This document shows positions 33,301 to 40,600 of a stretch of DNA of 64,000 bases, piece by piece. The number at the start of each line of letters is the position of its first letter. Position 1 is the stretch's first letter. The translations under genes and the position numbers were made by a program. The stretch covers positions 155,793,490 through 155,857,489 of the forward strand of contig NC_084462.1 in assembly GCF_027409185.1 (NCBI RefSeq), read 5' to 3'. The notes below the pieces were generated by a model that was not told the DNA's origin, ran no database searches, and saw only the letters and a program-made list of their open reading frames with translations. This stretch comes from Cynocephalus volans. Taxonomy: Eukaryota > Chordata > Mammalia > Dermoptera > Cynocephalidae.

Positions 33301-33522
33301 TGTGGGTTGTGGTTCCTCATCTCCTCCCTCAGCATGACTTTCTCTGACCTACTGGAGACAAATCTGTTTAACCTTTCCTCTCTGTAGGTGGAGGTGCGGC
33401 CCATGATGTACGTGGCACTGACTTATGATCACCGGCTGATTGATGGCAGAGAGGCCGTGACTTTCCTCCGCAAAATCAAGGCAGCAGTAGAGGATCCCAG
33501 AGTCCTCCTTCTGGACCTTTAG
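15311..33522 (+). CDS. DLST: Dihydrolipoyllysine-residue succinyltransferase (E2 of 2-oxoglutarate dehydrogenase)
   Basis: Fifteen coding exons join in frame to a 453-residue precursor, the length I remember for human DLST. The protein forms the core of the mitochondrial 2-oxoglutarate dehydrogenase complex: its lipoyl arm takes the succinyl group from E1 and the catalytic domain passes it to CoA. Domains: Arg/Ser-rich mitochondrial presequence (about 1-68), lipoyl domain (about 71-146) with the lipoylation site K111 in EIETDK, a flexible Ala/Pro linker (about 148-215), and the acyltransferase domain (about 221-453) with the catalytic DHRLIDG motif at 423-429 (H424, D428). Compared with remembered human DLST there is one extra Ser in the presequence and one fewer linker residue. 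All introns follow GT-AG; the exon 10 donor is weak. No frameshift or internal stop was seen. Confidence 0.97.
15940..15973 (+). CDS. DLST: DLST coding exon 2
   Basis: Very short, 34 nt. Acceptor ctcaacag, donor gtaagt. Residues 22-33 ([11 protein letters not shown] plus a split Gly), still within the presequence. Confidence 0.93.
16120..16570 (-). mobile_element. L2 LINE fragment in DLST intron 2
   Basis: Reversed L2: 'ggcactatgctaggcactca', 'gatacagcaattaacaattc' and a 'gagtttagattttattcc' block at the far end. Confidence 0.7.
16655..16885 (-). mobile_element. MIR SINE in DLST intron 2
   Basis: Reversed MIR: 'tgtgccaagcattgttatga', 'tctctattttacaaatgca', 'agaccagagaggttaagtgc' and 'caaggtcactcaaccaact'. 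Confidence 0.75.
16890..17510 (-). mobile_element. L2 LINE fragment in DLST intron 2, split by a SINE
   Basis: Reversed L2 ('atcgtttattgagtgtttac', 'gtgctaggtaacaggataca', later 'tgtgcaaaggtatcagcc' and 'gtttggactttatcctaag'), interrupted at 17153-17278 by a SINE. Confidence 0.7.
17153..17278 (+). mobile_element. Monomeric tRNA-Ile SINE (CYN-like)
   Basis: Single unit very close to a tRNA-Ile: 'ggctggccagttcagttggt' with tagagcgcag (A box) and gggttcaaatcccc (B box), ending gtaccagccacc, then an A-rich tail. Flanks agaatgcat and agaatacat suggest a diverged target-site duplication. The clearest monomer in the window, and not a functional tRNA gene given its tail and substitutions. Confidence 0.85.
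17580..17770 (+). mobile_element. MIR SINE in DLST intron 2
   Basis: Degenerate MIR in + orientation: 'tggcagtacagttgaaagag', 'ctcgtcacttaacttttgg' and 'gagagttgttgtgagtcttg'. Confidence 0.55.
18783..18831 (+). CDS. DLST: DLST coding exon 3
   Basis: 49 nt, residues 33-49 ([15 protein letters not shown] with split ends). Acceptor tgtttcttgcag, donor gtaagt at 18832. End of the presequence region. Confidence 0.93.
19560..19830 (+). mobile_element. L1M 3' fragment in DLST intron 3
   Basis: Contains the L1-typical 'ataccttttgatctagcaat' and 'tccatttctgggaatctat' blocks, followed by degenerate L1 sequence. Confidence 0.55.
20200..20374 (-). mobile_element. Dimeric tRNA-Ile SINE (CYN-like)
   Basis: Reversed full dimer with a T-rich tail at 20200-20220 and the 5' end at 20374 (ccactggccggcct). 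Target-site duplication gagaagccttttta / gagaaggctttttaa on the flanks. It sits inside an older repeat-like region of DLST intron 3. Confidence 0.9.
20735..20815 (+). mobile_element. Hairpin MITE-like element, copy 2
   Basis: Near-palindrome of about 80 bp: left arm tacttcaaagagttcatgg, middle aattaaaagataatac, right arm ttttcatgaacttttgaag. It matches the reverse complement of copy 1 at 790-873. The structure suggests a Tc1/mariner-type MITE; family name unresolved. Confidence 0.55.
20944..21044 (-). mobile_element. tRNA-Ile SINE, recombinant single unit
   Basis: T tail of more than 20 bases, then the tail-proximal end of unit 2 (gatgaccggtaaggg) fused directly to unit 1 (atccgaacccgtggcctt) up to the 5' end gggccagccc. 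The unit 2 body is missing. Target-site duplication ggaaaatgcttt at 20932-20943 and 21045-21056. Confidence 0.85.
21061..21235 (+). mobile_element. Dimeric tRNA-Ile SINE (CYN-like)
   Basis: Full dimer in + orientation with an A tail of about 20, starting only 16 bp beyond the 5' end of the reversed SINE at 20944-21044. The pair is head to head, with tails pointing outward. Flanks tgctttga and tgctttgg suggest insertion into the first element's duplicated target. Confidence 0.88.
21690..21800. mobile_element. MER5-like DNA transposon fragment
   Basis: Blocks such as 'gctgagtcagaatctctagg', 'gggcttgcacttgggtact' and 'gtcaagagtcactgattt' resemble hAT-Charlie MER5 elements. Confidence 0.5.
21887..21942 (+). 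CDS. DLST: DLST coding exon 4
   Basis: 56 nt, residues 49-68 ([18 protein letters not shown]), spanning the expected presequence cleavage region. Acceptor ttttgtag, donor gtaagt. A SINE begins only about 46 bp past the donor. Confidence 0.93.
21989..22156 (-). mobile_element. Dimeric tRNA-Ile SINE close to the exon 4 donor
   Basis: Reversed full dimer with a long T tail. Perfect 14-bp target-site duplication gggattggagtttt at 21975-21988 and 22157-22170. Confidence 0.92.
22267..22341 (+). CDS. DLST: DLST coding exon 5
   Basis: 75 nt, residues 68-93 ([20 protein letters not shown]). Start of the lipoyl domain. Acceptor tttttctag, donor gtaaga. Confidence 0.95.
22552..22607 (+). CDS. DLST: DLST coding exon 6, lipoylation site
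   Basis: 56 nt, residues 93-111, ending exactly at the lipoyl-lysine of EIETDK (K111). Acceptor tgttttttcag, donor gtaggc. Confidence 0.96.
22699..22759 (-). mobile_element. Truncated tRNA-Ile SINE monomer
   Basis: Reversed 3' part of one tRNA-like unit (gtggctggccagtatggg ... cttagtatt). Perfect target-site duplication tgcttaaagataattttt at 22681-22698 and 22760-22777, so truncation occurred on insertion. Confidence 0.85.
23222..23333 (+). CDS. DLST: DLST coding exon 7
   Basis: 112 nt, residues 112-149 ([20 protein letters not shown] ...), second half of the lipoyl domain. Acceptor cttttttag, donor gtaaag. Confidence 0.95.
23640..23795. mobile_element. MER5-like DNA transposon fragment
   Basis: Contains 'actaggccccatgaccctga', 'gattctgatatatc' and 'caagtgattctgatacata', consistent with MER5A/B remnants of the hAT-Charlie group. 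Confidence 0.5.
24842..24991 (+). CDS. DLST: DLST coding exon 8, Ala/Pro linker
   Basis: 150 nt, residues 149-199: an Ala-, Pro- and Lys-rich hinge ([20 protein letters not shown] and following). It lets the lipoyl arm swing between E1, E2 and E3. Acceptor cttgttttccag, donor gtaaac. An in-frame internal ATG lies at 24946-24948. The frame is also open upstream into intron 7 to about 24739. Confidence 0.94.
25110..25325 (+). mobile_element. MIR SINE in DLST intron 8
   Basis: + orientation MIR: 'gatctgtgactttaggctag', 'ttacttaacttgcctgagca' and 'cttgaggattaagtgatagt'. Confidence 0.7.
25361..25437 (+). CDS. DLST: DLST coding exon 9
   Basis: 77 nt, residues 199-224, finishing the linker ([17 protein letters not shown]). 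Acceptor tcattttcag, donor gtaagc. Confidence 0.94.
25993..26053 (-). mobile_element. Severely truncated tRNA-Ile SINE
   Basis: T/G-rich tail (ttttttgtttttttg) plus only the terminal unit sequence gtggctggctggtgtgggg. Flanks tcatgcaagt at about 25983 and 26054 form the target-site duplication. Confidence 0.65.
26409..26506 (+). CDS. DLST: DLST coding exon 10
   Basis: 98 nt, residues 225-257 ([20 protein letters not shown] ...), the N-terminal part of the acyltransferase domain. Acceptor tttcactttcag. The donor is gttgga, a poor match to the gtragt consensus. Read-through would add a few residues and hit a stop at 26517. Confidence 0.93.
26670..27060 (-). mobile_element. L1 3'-end insertion in DLST intron 10
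   Basis: A 5'-truncated L1 in reverse: T-rich tail near 26670-26710, then 'gatatacattgtggctgatt', a C-rich block, and 'agtgagaacatgtggtattt', 'cttgtttcacttaatataat' and 'gagtagtattccattgta'. Target-site duplication ggtttcatcttct on both sides (about 26656 and 27062) identifies a discrete insertion. Confidence 0.85.
27590..28040 (-). mobile_element. L2 LINE fragment in DLST intron 10
   Basis: Reversed, degenerate L2: 'ttaacaaatatttttgagtg', 'ttcctggcctcctagagctt', 'gatttcttggaggaaggat' and 'caggcaggaaagcacaagac'. Confidence 0.6.
28041..29755. other. DLST intron 10, remainder
   Basis: No repeat or conserved structure that I can name. Several pyrimidine-rich stretches occur, but I see no extra exon that keeps the DLST frame. 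Confidence 0.4.
29760..29890 (+). CDS. DLST: DLST coding exon 11
   Basis: 131 nt, residues 257-301 ([20 protein letters not shown] ...), within the acyltransferase domain. Acceptor tgcttttacag, donor gtgagt. Confidence 0.95.
31280..31353 (+). CDS. DLST: DLST coding exon 12
   Basis: 74 nt, residues 301-325 ([20 protein letters not shown] ...). Acceptor ctctctcatag, donor gtatgt. Confidence 0.95.
31671..31754 (+). CDS. DLST: DLST coding exon 13
   Basis: 84 nt, residues 326-353 ([20 protein letters not shown] ...). Acceptor cttccttcag, donor gtaaaa. Confidence 0.95.
32190..32357 (+). CDS. DLST: DLST coding exon 14
   Basis: 168 nt, residues 354-409, with the conserved [17 protein letters not shown] stretch of the acyltransferase core. 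Acceptor gttttttag, donor gtagga. Confidence 0.96.
32514..32660 (-). mobile_element. MER5A-like DNA transposon
   Basis: hAT-Charlie type non-autonomous element: 'ctgattctcaagttgtggtc', 'aacttgttagaaatgcaaat', 'tcttggaccccatcccaga' and a terminal 'tttgagaaccattgag'. Confidence 0.75.
33388..33522 (+). CDS. DLST: DLST coding exon 15, catalytic motif and stop
   Basis: 135 nt, residues 410-453 plus TAG at 33520-33522. Carries the acyltransferase signature [11 protein letters not shown] with H424 and D428, and ends VLLLDL. Acceptor cctctctgtag. Confidence 0.97.
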
Positions 33523-34958
33523 GAGGAAGCCACATGCCCTACAAATTGACCATGCAGGAACTGAAAACCAGTCTTCTCCCTGTCCCCTCGAGGGTACTGG
33601 GTTAGCCTGGTGACAGGCAGGCACATGCTGTTGGCCTCAAGCAAGGAAGCCAGGGCACTACGTAACCAGCAGTCACAGGTCTTTTCTTGGTGTTCCTGCC
33701 GGGCTCTCTCCCTCTCTGCACCCATCTCTTACCCGCGAATATCTTATTTCCTTAAGCTTGAGAGAGAAAGAGAGCCTTAACGGATGCTCATTAATCCTGC
33801 CTTTTTTCCATCAGCCCTCTGCAGAGATGATTTTGCTTCTTCCCAGTGCCCGTATACTATAGGGAAACCACCGGGGACCATGTGATTAAGTTTCTTTCTT
33901 TTGAAAGTCTGTTCTCCAGAGACACCCAATAGGATTTTGTGCCTCCCAAAGCCAGAGCAGCCTCTGTCCTGGCTGTGCACATTCTTACTTGATTCCACCT
34001 GTGTGGAGGTATTGAACATAGCAAGGTGCTGCTGCTTTGCTGCTTACATGGCACCTTCATTCTCAGCTGTTGTTGACTTCAAGATGCCTCTTCTACCTCT
34101 TCCAGGAAGCACAGGCCAGAGGATGGGGTTTTGGAGGTCTGGAGAGTGTTCAGTGGGAGGAGGGCAGAGTCCCCCTGAGGTCATTTGTTGTAATCATAGA
34201 TGGGAACAGAACCCAGGCCTGCTGTCACTCTCCCACATAGGCTCACACCAGGAAGACCCATTTTGACAGTCACGCACAGCTGTGGTGGTGCCAACCCTTT
34301 CTAGGCTATTAAGAACCATTCTAGCACATTGTTCTCATTTAGAGCAGGTTCTGGCACATCGTGGCAGTGGGACAGAGTATGGTCACAACAAACGGCTGGA
34401 GCCTGGTAAAGCATAGAGGGGAGAGGCTTCCTGTGGACTGGCTCAGATTGACTTGAGCTTTTAAATTCAAGTTGGTATAAGCATGTGGACTGAGATGGCA
34501 GTTCTTTTCCTTCCTGCATAATGGCCTGGAGGAAGCTGGGCCTTGGCTATCTGTTTGCAAGACACAGGTGTCAGGGGGGATGTACTATAGGGGAAACCAG
34601 CCTCGAGATGTTAGTACATAGTGGTGAAATGGCTGATGTCATCTCTAAGGTACCGCCCTTGGGTCTGGGCATAATCATTGGAATTCCTTGGAGCATGGTT
34701 AAATAGCAAGTATCTTCTGAAAGCTATTGGGCTTCAACCTTTTGTATCCAACTGCATCCAGGCCTGAGGCTGCTGACACTGGACACCAGGGGGCATTAGT
34801 TAGTGCAAAGTGCCCTTTTGTATCTTGAGCCAAGAAGCAAGGCCTAGCGGGGAGGGATTAGGGGGTGGGAGCCAATACTGAGTGCCTGCAGCATCTACTA
34901 CTCTTCACTATTCAGAACTTGTAACTAAAATATTTAAAGAAACTGATTTTAAACACAA

Positions 34959-34964
34959 ATTAAA
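34959..34964 (+). terminator. DLST: Proximal poly(A) signal (attaaa) of DLST
   Basis: Second-most common poly(A) hexamer variant, about 1.44 kb past the stop in an A-rich stretch. Fits a short 3' UTR isoform. Confidence 0.55.
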
Positions 34965-36172
34965 GGGCAAATATTCTCAAATAGGGTTCCTATATTGTAC
35001 TCCTTTGGGTTACTGAGGTTGTATAAGTCCCCTGCACTGTTGCACCAATGATTGTCATTAGTTTTGGAAGCCACTTAATGTCCTTTTGGTCATCCTGTGA
35101 TATCCCATACTTCTGAAGTAAGTTAACACTGTACTGATTGGGCAGAAGGTAGAACCTGACAGTATGCCAGCCGGGAAAGCACAATAGTCTCTCAGTGCGC
35201 AGGCTTCCTTCCAGTGAGCCTGTCAAACTGTACTCATGGAAAGAAATTGGGGTTCCCCCCTTTGTGAAGCCCCTTCAAAACACCAATAGACTTTTACATT
35301 CTTGTGGGAGCTTGCACTGTTTCTGACATGAATTGGGGAAGAGGTGGGGGTATCTTTCATAATTTCATTTGAACTTGATTGCCACACGTGTACCAAGATG
35401 CTCGAGGTCAGTATAAAGAAGTGAAGGTCATCACCTCCTAGGAACAGTGGTGTGTGCGGGTGAGGGGACAGAGTTGGCAGCTGACCTAGACTGAGGAGAC
35501 GGGCCTGATGGTGTCCAGGCTTAAACGCAGCCTTATCTTTCCACACTCAGTCCCTGTCTGTTCATCTTGCTTGGGCGAGGCTGTCCTGTGAAGGGTTGTC
35601 ACAGGAAAGAATCGGGTCCTTAGGGCAAGTAGGTAGAAAAAATTGGGTTCAGTGAAAGGAAGTTGCTTAGAATTATGTCAGGCTCAGGGCTTATTTTCTC
35701 TAGTAAACCTATTAAGTAGGTATTATTAGCCCCATCTTATTAAAAGATAAACTATAAGCCCTGTTAGGGCTGGGACCACAGTATTCTAACCCAGGGCACA
35801 ACAGTGCTGGGTGTGCCATGTATGTTGTATGAGGCCCTGAAGTGTGACCTGCACTTCGTGAAGCAGTGGTCGGAAGTGGTCTGGCATGACTGAGGGAGTG
35901 TAGCAGAAGGAACACAGACTTGTGAACAGTCTATGAGGATTAAACTAGTATTCCCCCCAGGTACCATGCCCCTCCCTATTTTATTTCCTGCAGATCCCAG
36001 TGCCCCTGACATGACAACACTTCTCCGGAGGCCTTAGGCTAGTCTGCTAGCTGGCATGCTGCTCACACCAGCCCTGCTTCCTACTTCCTACTTGTAGCAG
36101 GCTGCAAGGTCGCTTGACTACCACAGAGCATCTCTATGCCTGTCCCTGCTGGCAGGCTGCTCTCATTGCTTC

Positions 36173-36178
36173 AATAAA
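36173..36178 (+). terminator. DLST: Distal poly(A) signal (aataaa) of DLST
   Basis: Canonical hexamer in gcttcaataaaacaagg. The - strand signal of RPS6KL1 lies only 27 bp further on. Confidence 0.6.
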
Positions 36179-36189
36179 ACAAGGACACC

Positions 36190-37555
36190 ATAGGCAAGAG
36201 CAAGCTTTATTGCAGGATGTGCAACCCCCAGGGAAAGCTAGGACGACATGGACCTCACACACAGGCTGCGCTTTCCCAGGTCCTCTCTGCTGGCGTTGGC
36301 CTGAGAAGCATCTTGCCACTCCAGGACACAAGTCTCTAGCCTGAAAGTTAGAGCTGGGCCGTCAGAGTCAGACCAGCAAATAGTGTCAGAGGCGCCACCT
36401 GCTGGTGTTCGAGATGCTGGCAGGAAGGAGCTGGAGGCAGAGGTCTAGTGGAAGTTTGTCTCAGGTGCCACACCCCAGTGATAGCATGAGTCCTGAGAGG
36501 AGTCCCCAAACCTCGGGGGAACTGTCTTTGGAATAACCAATTTCCCCAGGACTTAAGAGATCAGAAACATCTTGTTTCTGGCTAAAAGTGTGGATAATTA
36601 TTCCATTTGTTTTGTGGTTTCTCATTCCAAAAGGGGCTGAAGTCACAGTGGGCAGTGAATTGAGTGGAACCTCAAGACCAAAATGCAAAATGGTAAGCAG
36701 AACCAATGCCTGAGAAGGGAATACTAATGGGCACAACATGTCTTAGCTGCTTCAGCCTGGAGGCTGAATTGCCACGTCCTCTTAGACCCATGGGGCAGGC
36801 TTCCCTCTTCCCTTGCCATGGGTGGGCCAGCTGGGGAAGAAAGCACTTTATTCTATTTTCAAACTTGCTCCAAGTGGCAGAGCTGTCAGTCCTCCTTCCC
36901 CCATCCCTCTTTATCTTTTTTTATTTTCCTCCCCTCCCTTCCTTTTGCTCTATAAAGTCTGAAATCATGAGAGAGGGGGCATGGTCAGGAGTGAGAGTGG
37001 ATCATCCTGTTTCCACCTCACTCCACACTACAGGCTGCTTCCCTGCTTCCCCACCCCCTGCAGGAACAGTGCTGGTGGTAGAGACCCTCTAGTGTGCATG
37101 ACTAAGATGACCAGCCAGGAAAGCCCTGGTTTGGTTCACTGAGTCAGTGGATCAGTATCCTGAGGTGAGTCTCCAGAGATGTCCCAAGTGGAGCACAACA
37201 TGGCAGTGAGTGAGAGTCACAGAACCTCACGGTAGGCTCAGCAGGTGGTTAGTAGTTCAGAGCTAATGCAACAGAAGTCACCCTTTCACGCAGTAGGTCC
37301 ACATTAAAGGTAGAAGGTATGTGCTCAACATGTATCTGTTGACAGGTGAGAGCGTTCAAGCTGCTTAGAGGGTGGGCCTCACTGCCCCTCCTCAGCTTCT
37401 CCAGGAGCTGAGGCTGAAGGTGGGAGCTGAGCAGGAAAAGCAGCTGCCCTACATTCTTTGCCTGGAGCCCATTGATCAGAGGAGCCAGCCCCAGGTGACA
37501 GGCAGAAGAGGAGATCCAAACCAGGCCAGCTGCTGCCATCGCCCACCCACCCTTC
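36190..37555 (-). other. RPS6KL1: RPS6KL1 3' UTR
   Basis: From the stop codon (37556) down to the - strand poly(A) signal at 36206-36211, about 1.36 kb. No coding features. Confidence 0.7.
36206..36211 (-). terminator. RPS6KL1: Poly(A) signal (aataaa) of RPS6KL1
   Basis: On the - strand the sequence reads cctgcaataaagcttgctc. It opposes the DLST signal at 36173-36178, so both transcripts end in the same interval of about 40 bp. Confidence 0.75.
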
Positions 37556-37666
37556 TTACCCTGTCATTTTGCTCCACTGGATAGAACTGAAAAACGGGTG
37601 GGACTTGAGTCTGCTGATACCACTGCCTCCAGCGCCCAGGCGCCGCGTAGGATCAAACAGCAGCAG
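37556..37666 (-). CDS. RPS6KL1: RPS6KL1 exon 11 (last), stop codon
   Basis: 111 nt, residues 514-549 and TAA (37558-37556). [14 protein letters not shown] ... [15 protein letters not shown], the C-terminal lobe end. Acceptor cctctctctgcag. Confidence 0.95.
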   Translation of the reverse strand: MLLFDPTRRLGAGGSGISRLKSHPFFSSIQWSKMTG

Positions 37667-40600
37667 CTGCAGAGAGAGGCCCAGTCAGCACCCTGGGCAG
37701 GCCTCCTCCACCCACACTGCCGAGGCAGGGGCTGACCTCCAAGGACTCCAATCAACATGGCTCCTAGAGGACTCACTTCCTGCCAACCTGGCCCCCAGAA
37801 CCCTAGTTCTACCCTGGGGGACATTGGTGCTGTTTGGCTACCAACATACAGAAGTTTGTTGTCCCTGTTGCCCTCCTGCACGCACATCAGACATTGAGTA
37901 CAAAGCACACACAATTCTGGCCCCCCATCCCACCACTTAGGCTAAAAAGCTGCTGCCTCTAGGCTTGGCCATACCTCACCTCTGTCAGTAGGGAGGCTGC
38001 TGGGTGGCTGAGCCACTCAGGCAGGTGGAGCTGGGTGTGGGCCTGGATTCCTGACGGGTGGCTCTGGGATAGTGCCTGGAAGGACACATGAAGGGGATCT
38101 GAGGAGGCAACCCCAGGAAGGTCTGTACACTCCAGTGGCAGCCTGGATTTTTTCCCCCTGTGTCACATCCCATGGGGATGAGATGATGACATTGATAGCT
38201 GCCTTTTGCTTTGGATCTGCTGTATGCCAGACACTGCACTAGGTGCCTGACAGACATTACCATTAAAGACAAGAAGCAGGCTCAGTGGAGTAAAGGGACT
38301 TGTGCTGAGTGTAGGATTTGAACCCAGATCCCTCTGGCTCCAAGCTTGCTAGAAGCATCAATCTTGGGTTGCAATCAGGGCGGGCACACTATTGGGAATA
38401 GCACTGGAACTTGTCTCTGTACAGAAGAAAATCCTCATGGGCTGCTCATTTGACAGCAGGCCATGGCACTCTACCATTAGGGCCAAGGCAGGGGCATGGC
38501 AAGAGAAGAAAGTAGGACCTCTCCATACCCCAGAAAGATGCAGCTTTGGAGAGCAGAGGGCCTGTCTGGAGGTAAGGATGAGCTACAAGAAACTCCCAGG
38601 AGGCAGACCAGGAGCCCTGGGATGGAGAGATGATGTGAGATCAGGGGAGAGCCACTCAGGATATGTGTAGCCAGGGCTCCCAGAAGCCCTGGGCTATGGG
38701 ACAAAAGCAGGAGGCAGCCAGGATGGACTGGTCAGATCTGGACTTCAGGTCACACTGCATCCATTCTGCTGTTTCCTGCCCAATTGTAGTTTGGCCTCTC
38801 CATTGCTACCTAGCCTAACTGGCCCCAGATGCAGTGCTGAACTCATCTGGGGGAGGACAGAGGACAGAGCTGGCATCCTGAACGTGGGGAACCTTGAGCT
38901 CTTGGCTGACCTAGGCAGGACAGGGCAGCTGCTGGCCTGGATGAAAGAGTCTCTCTCTCCTATCCTCCAGCTGAGGTGTGGGGATTTCAGCCCCAAAGGT
39001 CATGGCTGGAGAAGTGAGAGGAGGCTCAGGGGGGTGATCCAGCAGCCTTCTGAGAGAGAAGAGCTGTGTCAAATTCTACTCTCCTTCCAAACCTAGGCCC
39101 AAGCTCTCTCTCCCAGAACCTTCCCAGGAGGTCAGGATGAGCTGCGAGACCATCCCTGACCATCCCAACTCAACTCTCTTTCACATAAGTTGGCGGTCCC
39201 ATTAACTATAGCCACTAGAGTGGTAGGGGTGCTAGGTGTGTCCATGGCCTGGATGAGAGTGGTGCTTTGTGTCTCTCGTGGCCTGTGGGGGTGGCTGGGA
39301 GCAGCTGTAGTGGCAGGACATCTAGCCCAATGGCCAGGTCTTGTAGAACCAGGTAGCTTCTGCCCAGACACTGTCTGAATGGACTAAGTCCTCCCCATCC
39401 TGCACTCAGTGGCACCCACCAGGGCTCTATACCCTGCCCAGCTACTCACCATTCCCGTCAGCAATTCATAGAGTAGAGACCCAAAGCTCCACCAGTCACA
39501 GGCTTCTGTCAGCTCAGAAATCCCACCCACCTCTGCAAGAACAAGAACACACATCTCTCAGCCTCACCTGAGGGCCCTCTCCATTTTCCTACCCAGGCAC
39601 CACCCATCCCCTGTCATTCTCAACCCCCAGGCTCAACCCACATGAAGGCACCCAAGATCCTGTCCCCTCTTGCCTGGGGCACTATATAGGTTCTCCACAG
39701 CCTCCCTGCAGCACTGGGGCTCCACTTCTGACCACTGGCCAAAATACGTGAGCCGGATGTGACCTTTTCATTCAGTGTTTGTTAGGGAGGAATAAGGAGG
39801 GACAAAGATTGAGGGTAGCCATCATTGAGCAGCTGGCATGGGGGAGGGGGTTCCAGGGGCATCAACGACATAGTCACAGGGCAGGAGCCAATGGCCATGC
39901 TGGGCCCTGAGGCCCAGAGACCATGGGGCATTCCTAGGAGCTTATGGGGCAGAAGGGACTTGTTCCCAAGCCCCACGTTGGCCAACCAGACTCAGGCATT
40001 GAGTCCTGTGTGAAAGGCTGGATGGATGCAGAGAAAGAAGCAGATAACCTCTGAGGTCCCCTTGATCTTGGGGAACCCTCCTGTCTGGAGGCTTTGGGGG
40101 CCTCCCACCTGAGGGTTAGGGCAGGGAAGCTGGCACACCTACCTGCATGGTCCAGGAGCAGGTTCCGGGGGTTGAGGTCCCGGCACAGCACCCCCTGCTC
40201 ATGCAGCGCCTCCAGTGCCACCAGCATCTCAGCTGCCCACTGCTTCACCTGTTCCTCCCTCACGCTCCAGGCGGCCCTGCCGCTCCCCTGGCTAGCACCA
40301 CCCACCCATGGGCGGCTCTGACCTTTGCCTTGGCCACAGCCCCCCAGCACCCGGCTGGCCCCCTCACGAACCCAAGGGAGCCCCCAAGGGGGGTTGGGGT
40401 CCATGCTCTGGCCAGCCCGCCTGGGTTGAAGGTGCAGGTGGTCCCTTGGGGGCTTTGGAAGGTCTGAGGAGCAGGAAGTACTGGTCCTGGCTGTGGATTC
40501 ACCTTCAGCCTCTCTCTGGGGTCTGATGGATGAGGCCTCCCTAGCTGGGGGAACGCTCTGAGAAGTCCGCTGATGCTCCAGGAAGATTCTGTCCCGCCTG

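Larger units (their letters stand above)
33523..36195 (+). other. DLST: DLST 3' UTR (longest form)
   Basis: Non-coding sequence from the stop to the distal poly(A) signal at 36173. A proximal attaaa at 34959-34964 would give a UTR of about 1.45 kb; the distal aataaa gives about 2.67 kb. Several open frames on both strands here have no coding support. Confidence 0.65.
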
